From: Lycocorax pyrrhopterus obiensis
Taxonomy: Eukaryota; Chordata; Aves; Passeriformes; Paradisaeidae
Length of the DNA: 64,000 nt
Direction: 5' to 3'
Assembly: GCA_014706295.1 (NCBI GenBank)
Contig: JACSVZ010000009.1
Span: 38,257,768 to 38,321,767, forward strand
Positions 59,916 through 64,000 of this stretch are shown here, one piece after another. The notes below the pieces were generated by a model. The model made no database searches. It was not told the origin of the DNA and was given only the letters and a program-made list of their open reading frames with translations. The position numbers and the translations under genes are program-made. Every line of letters starts with the position of its first letter. The first letter of the stretch is position 1.

Positions 59916-61887
59916 TCCAGGCAGTGAAATGATTTAGGCTGAGAGGGTTTATTGCTGTTTTCTTCTCTCTGAGCAGGATTTCAGTTCTGTACTCAGACTT
60001 TTTAGGAATTTCCAGGCTCGGTTGTGCTTCCCGTGTTGGGCAAGGCCAGGGGTGACCCCGGGGAGCAGCTCCTGTGTCTGGGGGAGCTGCGTCCCGCAGG
60101 AAGAGGTCCTGGCCTTGCAATCCCACGCAGGGAAAATTCCCAGTGACATCAGAAGGAAGTGGATGGGGAGCAGGGAACACGAGATCAAACCCCAGAGATT
60201 ATCACTTATGTAAATCCGAGCCACTGAAACACCTAAGAGCTACAAGCTGGCTAAATAACCTTCTCTGCATATGGCATTTGTTTCTGCTGTAGGTGGCTCA
60301 GCAGCGGGCAAGGAGGGCTGTGCTTCAAATTAATTCCTGTTAATTGAGGTTGCTCAGGTTGCTCCAGTTGCTCCCTCACCTTTTGTCGTCCTGGATGGCA
60401 ATTTAATTGGGTCAGGAACACTATTTTTGGCTTAGCTGGGGACACAACGAGCTCAGGCAGCAACAGCACCTGTAATGAAAAGCCAAATTAACTCCTGATG
60501 AATTTGGATCAGCTGAGGCCTGGCTCTGGTTCTGCCAGAGCACAAGGACATGGATGCACGGGTAAAGCAGGGATGTGGCCACCATAGCCTGGCTGGACAT
60601 CTCCAGGTGCTCCTGCAGTCCCTCTCCACTGCAGAATCCATGGACATCTGTGGTGGCCAGAGCTCCTTATTCTTCATACGGCAACAACTTGACTTAAAAA
60701 AGCTTTTCTTACCTTTTCCTAGTCCTGCCCCGTTTCCCACAGTCATGTTTTTTCCCACAGCCATAGATTTGTGGGTTTGCTGCAGGAATTGCTGAAGGAA
60801 AGGATGCCAAAAGCCTCACTTCAAGTTGTTATTTTAATTTTTGTCCAAAAATTTGTTGTTTACTTCCTTGCAAATATGTACACATGGCACCAGCAGCTGG
60901 GTGGAAGGATTTGGGGCTGGATTCTGCTTTCACTGAGTGGTGTAATTCCAAAATAATCCCTGTTCCTGGGTTCTCACTAAAGCTCTGAGCCCAGCAGGGT
61001 TGTAGGGCTGTTTATATACAGAGTTTTGGGGTTAATATATGGTGAGCCAGCAACATGTTTTTGTTCTCAGTTTAAAGTGGGTTTGTCAGCGCTTTTCTGG
61101 TCTTTTATTGAAAAACAGAACAAAACAAGAGACACACAAAAAAAAAATCTCTGTGTCTTCTCTTTGACCCAAATGCCTAGATTGGCTTTTTGGGCTGCCA
61201 GGGAGGGTCAGAGAGTTGACAGGAATTAGCTCAGGGAGCAGCTGGGACGCAGAATTCCATGTACTCCACACACAGCATGCTGGAATTCTTTCCTTGCACT
61301 TCCCTTTACTGGGGTTGAGGTGAAATGATGGGGGTCAGTGTTGATGGGAATGAGGGAATGTGTTCTGGGAGTGGGAGCTGGTGTTGGGCCTGGAGCACTG
61401 CAGAACAGTTTTTTGGGAATGTGTCTCTCCTGAGCGCATTCCCAGGTGTGGAGCCCGGCTGTATCCCAGAGGTACCCGGATGAATGGTGCTGCAGTGCCG
61501 GGGATCCAGCACCCCACAAGTGCTCGTCCAGCTGCTTCCAAGGGACGCTGGATTTCCTGGAAGACCACCCAGGAGCACAGAGTGTGTTTACAGAGCTTGT
61601 TTTTCCCCTTTTCCCCAAGCTCCCTGTGGTTTTCCTCTATCTCTGCACTGGTGGAAGAGTGGGATGCTCCACTCAGGTTTTCCAGCACTGTTGGAACTGC
61701 AGGAGTGGGAACTTTGGGCAGCAGCAGAGGCTGGCAGGGATCATCTCCAGTTCTGGAGCTGCTGTGATGCCCAACGTGCATCCCAGAGCATCCAGAATGA
61801 AGCAGAGCCCTCCCCAAACTTCCCTCATGTTTTTCTCCCCTCACTTTTTCTGCTGTTTTTTTATTTTCCTCTCATGACAAGAAGCAC

Positions 61888-62328
61888 ATTGAGAGGCTGG
61901 AGGGTGTCCAGGGAAGGGAACGGAGCTGGGAAGGGGCTGGAGAATTCCTGAGGGAGCTGGGAAAGGGGCTCAGCCTGGAGAAAAGGAGCTCAGGGGGGAC
62001 CTTGTGGCTCTGCACAACTCCCTGACAGGAGGGGGCAGCCGGGGGGGGTCGGGCTCTGCTCCCAGGGAACAGGGACAGGAGAGGGAACGGCCTCAGGCTG
62101 GGCCAGGGGAGGCTCAGGGTGGACATCAGCAGGAATTTCCCCATGGAAAGGGTGCTCAGGCCTTGGCAGGGGCTGCCCAGGGAGGTTTGGAGTGCCCATC
62201 CCTGGAGGTGTCCAAGGAGTTCCTGGAGGTGGCACTCAGAGCTCTGGGCTGGGGACAAGGTGGGCATCGGGCACAGGGTGGACTCGATGGGCTGGGAGGG
62301 CTTTTCCAGCCTCAGTGATCCCGGGATT
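61888..62328 (+). repeat. CR1 LINE (J-like) 3' fragment, 440 bp
   Basis: GAGAGGCTGGAGGGTGTCCA to TTTTCCAGCCTCAGTGATCC in sense. Very close to the copy at 1512-2447 over their shared 3' part, including GTGCTCAGGCCTTGGCAGG. Confidence 0.93.
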
Positions 62329-62577
62329 TTGTGTTACATTAACTTGTAAAGCTCTTTTCAGAGCCTTGAGGATTGTTAAATGCAGCAAACCCAGTGTGGT
62401 AATTGGTTATGCAAATGGGGTTAAGGAGGGGGTCAAACCATGGGGAAGGAAGAGGGAGGAGTCTGCCTTCCCTGGGTGCTGTCAGGGCAGGAGCCTGTAG
62501 TGCAGGTGTATCCTGGGTTTTCATGGTTTTCCACGTAAACTTCAGACTTCTGGAAGCATCCTGTGGAACTGTTGGTG

Positions 62578-62712
62578 ATCATGGAATCATGGAATGGTTT
62601 GGCTTGGAAGGGACCTTAAAGCCCATCCCATTCCATGGGCAGGGACACCTTCCACTATCCCAGGTTGCTCCAAGCGCCGTCCAGCCTGGCCTGGGACACT
62701 GCCAGGGGTGGG
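62578..62712 (-). repeat. CR1 LINE 3' fragment
   Basis: ATCATGGAATCATGGAATGG to CCTGGGACACTGCCAGGGG. A 10-12 bp deletion before CCATGGGCAGGGACACC resembles the one at 43.5 kb, so the two may belong to one sub-lineage. Confidence 0.9.
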
Positions 62713-63618
62713 AAGTTCACAGAGACCTCTCACCTCTCTATACTGAGTAACTAAATCACCTTCAAAGCAGCAGAGTGTGTCTGCTCTCAGCTGAGCCCAG
62801 AGAAATCCCAGTAAAAGTCTCAGTGATTCACACGGGCTTTGTGAACTTTAATTGCCTCAGGTTCCTGAGGAACTTTGATCCAGGAATGAAAGGCATCCAG
62901 CAGGTGTGAACAATGCCCAGTGACGATTCCCCTTCATTTGGAGGTCCTGCCTCGTTTGGCTGTAATTAATTTGAGTTCTTCAGACACAAGCGGGGTTGGG
63001 GATGATTTTTCCTGCTTCCCATTGAGTGGAGGCTCTCGGGATGAGCGTCTGCCCTGGCTGCACCTCTTCCCTCCTCCCACACCGTCGGCTTCTCCGGGCT
63101 CTCGGAGCGTGTCAAAGCTTGACATCACCCCCAGCCCCAGCCCTGTTGTGCAACAACAAAAAAGCAGAATTTGGAGAGCACTTTAATAAGCACTGAAACA
63201 CACCCAGCCCAGTTTACTTGATTGTTCTTGGGATACCAACAAAAAATAATAATCTTGTTTGGACAAAACCGTATTTCAGAGGGTTTGTCTGACTCCAGCC
63301 TTTCCTGCCTCCTCCTTTGTGTTCCGGATGCATCAGCAGATGTCCATGAAAGTGCTAAAGCTGCACCCTGCCTGACCTTTCCCGCTGAGGAAGGTAAATC
63401 CCTTCTGGCAGGAGCTTCCCAGAATATCTCCAGAAAGATACTATTGCTATTGTAAACAAATCTAATTAAAGGGGAACCTTAAGCAGGTTTGGGGTTTGGT
63501 GGGGGTTTTTTTTTTTCCCCTGCTAATGTTTTAATTAGTGACCTCCCTCGTCGCGGTGCCTGCGTGGGGTTGTGCACTTTGGGGCTTTCTCAGGAGGTGA
63601 AAAATTTGCTTGTGAGGT

Positions 63619-63852
63619 GGATTTTAGGGGGGTTTGGCTATTGTTCCTTTCAAAGGCATTTTTTGGGTGGGAATAACTTTGAGATTAGAGATTCTTCCTG
63701 AAATTAGGAGTAGTATGAGAAATATTAAGTCTGAGTTGGATTTTAGGGCATTTTGGTTGTTGTTCCTTTTAAAGATATTTTTTTGGGGCAGGGGGGGAAT
63801 AACTTTGAGATTAGAGATTCTTCCTGAAATTAGAAATAGGATGAGAAATACT
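63619..63852. repeat. Tandem duplication of about 110 bp
   Basis: Copy 1 (63619-63726) and copy 2 (63738-63852) share GGATTTTAGG, TTGTTCCTTT, GGGAATAACTTTGAGATTAG and GATTCTTCCTGAAATTAG. They differ by indels in G and T runs. Confidence 0.92.
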
Positions 63853-64000
63853 GTGTTTGTGATGTGTGGTAAAGGTGGACTCCTGAGCAATCCTGACCTG
63901 CTCCCTGGTGATTCAGGGCTGGGAGGAATGTTGGGAGGAAGGAGCAGAGGATGGGATCAGTTATCCGAGCACTCAGCCTTGGCACAGCTGTTGGATACAT

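Larger units (their letters stand above)
22919..64000 (+). other. FMNL2: FMNL2 intron 1, 5' 41 kb
   Basis: From the exon 1 donor to the window end. The expected start of exon 2 (a frame resembling NAMNLPPDKARLL after an AG acceptor) was not found in any plus frame, so the intron is longer than 41 kb; a very long first intron is also known for mammalian FMNL2. Stretches with no listed feature (for example 23461-28900, 33190-35050, 37000-39300, 40515-42950, 43810-45105, 47720-50815, 52790-57185, 59330-61885 and 62720-63615) look like unique intronic DNA: all frames are short or compositional, and none resembles a known protein. Confidence 0.85.

Noticed and set aside
22925..64000. FMNL2 exon 2
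   Set aside because: Looked for a plus frame resembling NLPPDKARLL after an acceptor; none seen, so the exon is taken to lie beyond the window.
1..64000. tRNA, rRNA, endogenous retrovirus or DNA transposon
   Set aside because: No cloverleaf with A and B boxes, no LTR pair with TG...CA ends, no gag/pol motif other than the CR1 RT remnant, and no terminal inverted repeats were recognised.

Overview
This is bird genomic DNA, most likely from a songbird. Four things point there: about 30 CR1 LINE 3' fragments in both orientations (roughly a tenth of the window), long GC-rich minisatellites, two strong CpG-island promoters, and the first exons of two vertebrate genes in a divergent order known from amniotes. 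There are no bacterial operons, and almost every long open frame is a by-product of GC-rich repeats or CpG islands.

Layout. (1) 1-2642 is the start of intron 1 of STAM2, which runs on the minus strand and leaves the window to the left; it holds a 0.9 kb antisense-to-window CR1 copy with a reverse-transcriptase remnant and a homopurine tract. (2) 2585-3150 is the STAM2 CpG-island promoter with coding exon 1 (13 full codons, 2643-2682). (3) 3151-22424 is the intergenic interval of about 19 kb: CR1 pieces, a 31-bp minisatellite (8800-9700), a 15-bp (CATCACCACTGCTCC-like) repeat, an 80-bp tandem duplication and several AT-rich motif clusters that could be regulatory. (4) 22425-23460 is the FMNL2 CpG-island promoter with coding exon 1 (22802-22918, 39 codons, intact GT donor). 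(5) 22919-64000 is FMNL2 intron 1, which continues past the window; no exon 2 was found. It contains most of the CR1 copies, a 33/37-bp minisatellite (35234-35958), a (CTCCTT)n tract, a 15-bp minisatellite, two short local duplications and a small internal CpG island (58530-58810) that could be an alternative promoter.

The two genes are neighbours but not known to share a pathway: STAM2 is an ESCRT-0 adaptor that sorts ubiquitinated receptors on endosomes, and FMNL2 is an N-myristoylated diaphanous-related formin that elongates actin filaments at the leading edge. They are transcribed away from each other from promoters about 19-20 kb apart.

I see no undescribed coding system here. The most interesting signals are non-coding: the 33/37-bp array whose units carry TEAD- and kappaB-like consensus sites, the internal CpG island, the in-frame upstream ORF before FMNL2, a repeated CR1-plus-unknown-unit arrangement at 29 and 31 kb, and a close inverted CR1 pair in FMNL2 pre-mRNA. 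Motif-based regulatory calls are by eye and weak without conservation data.
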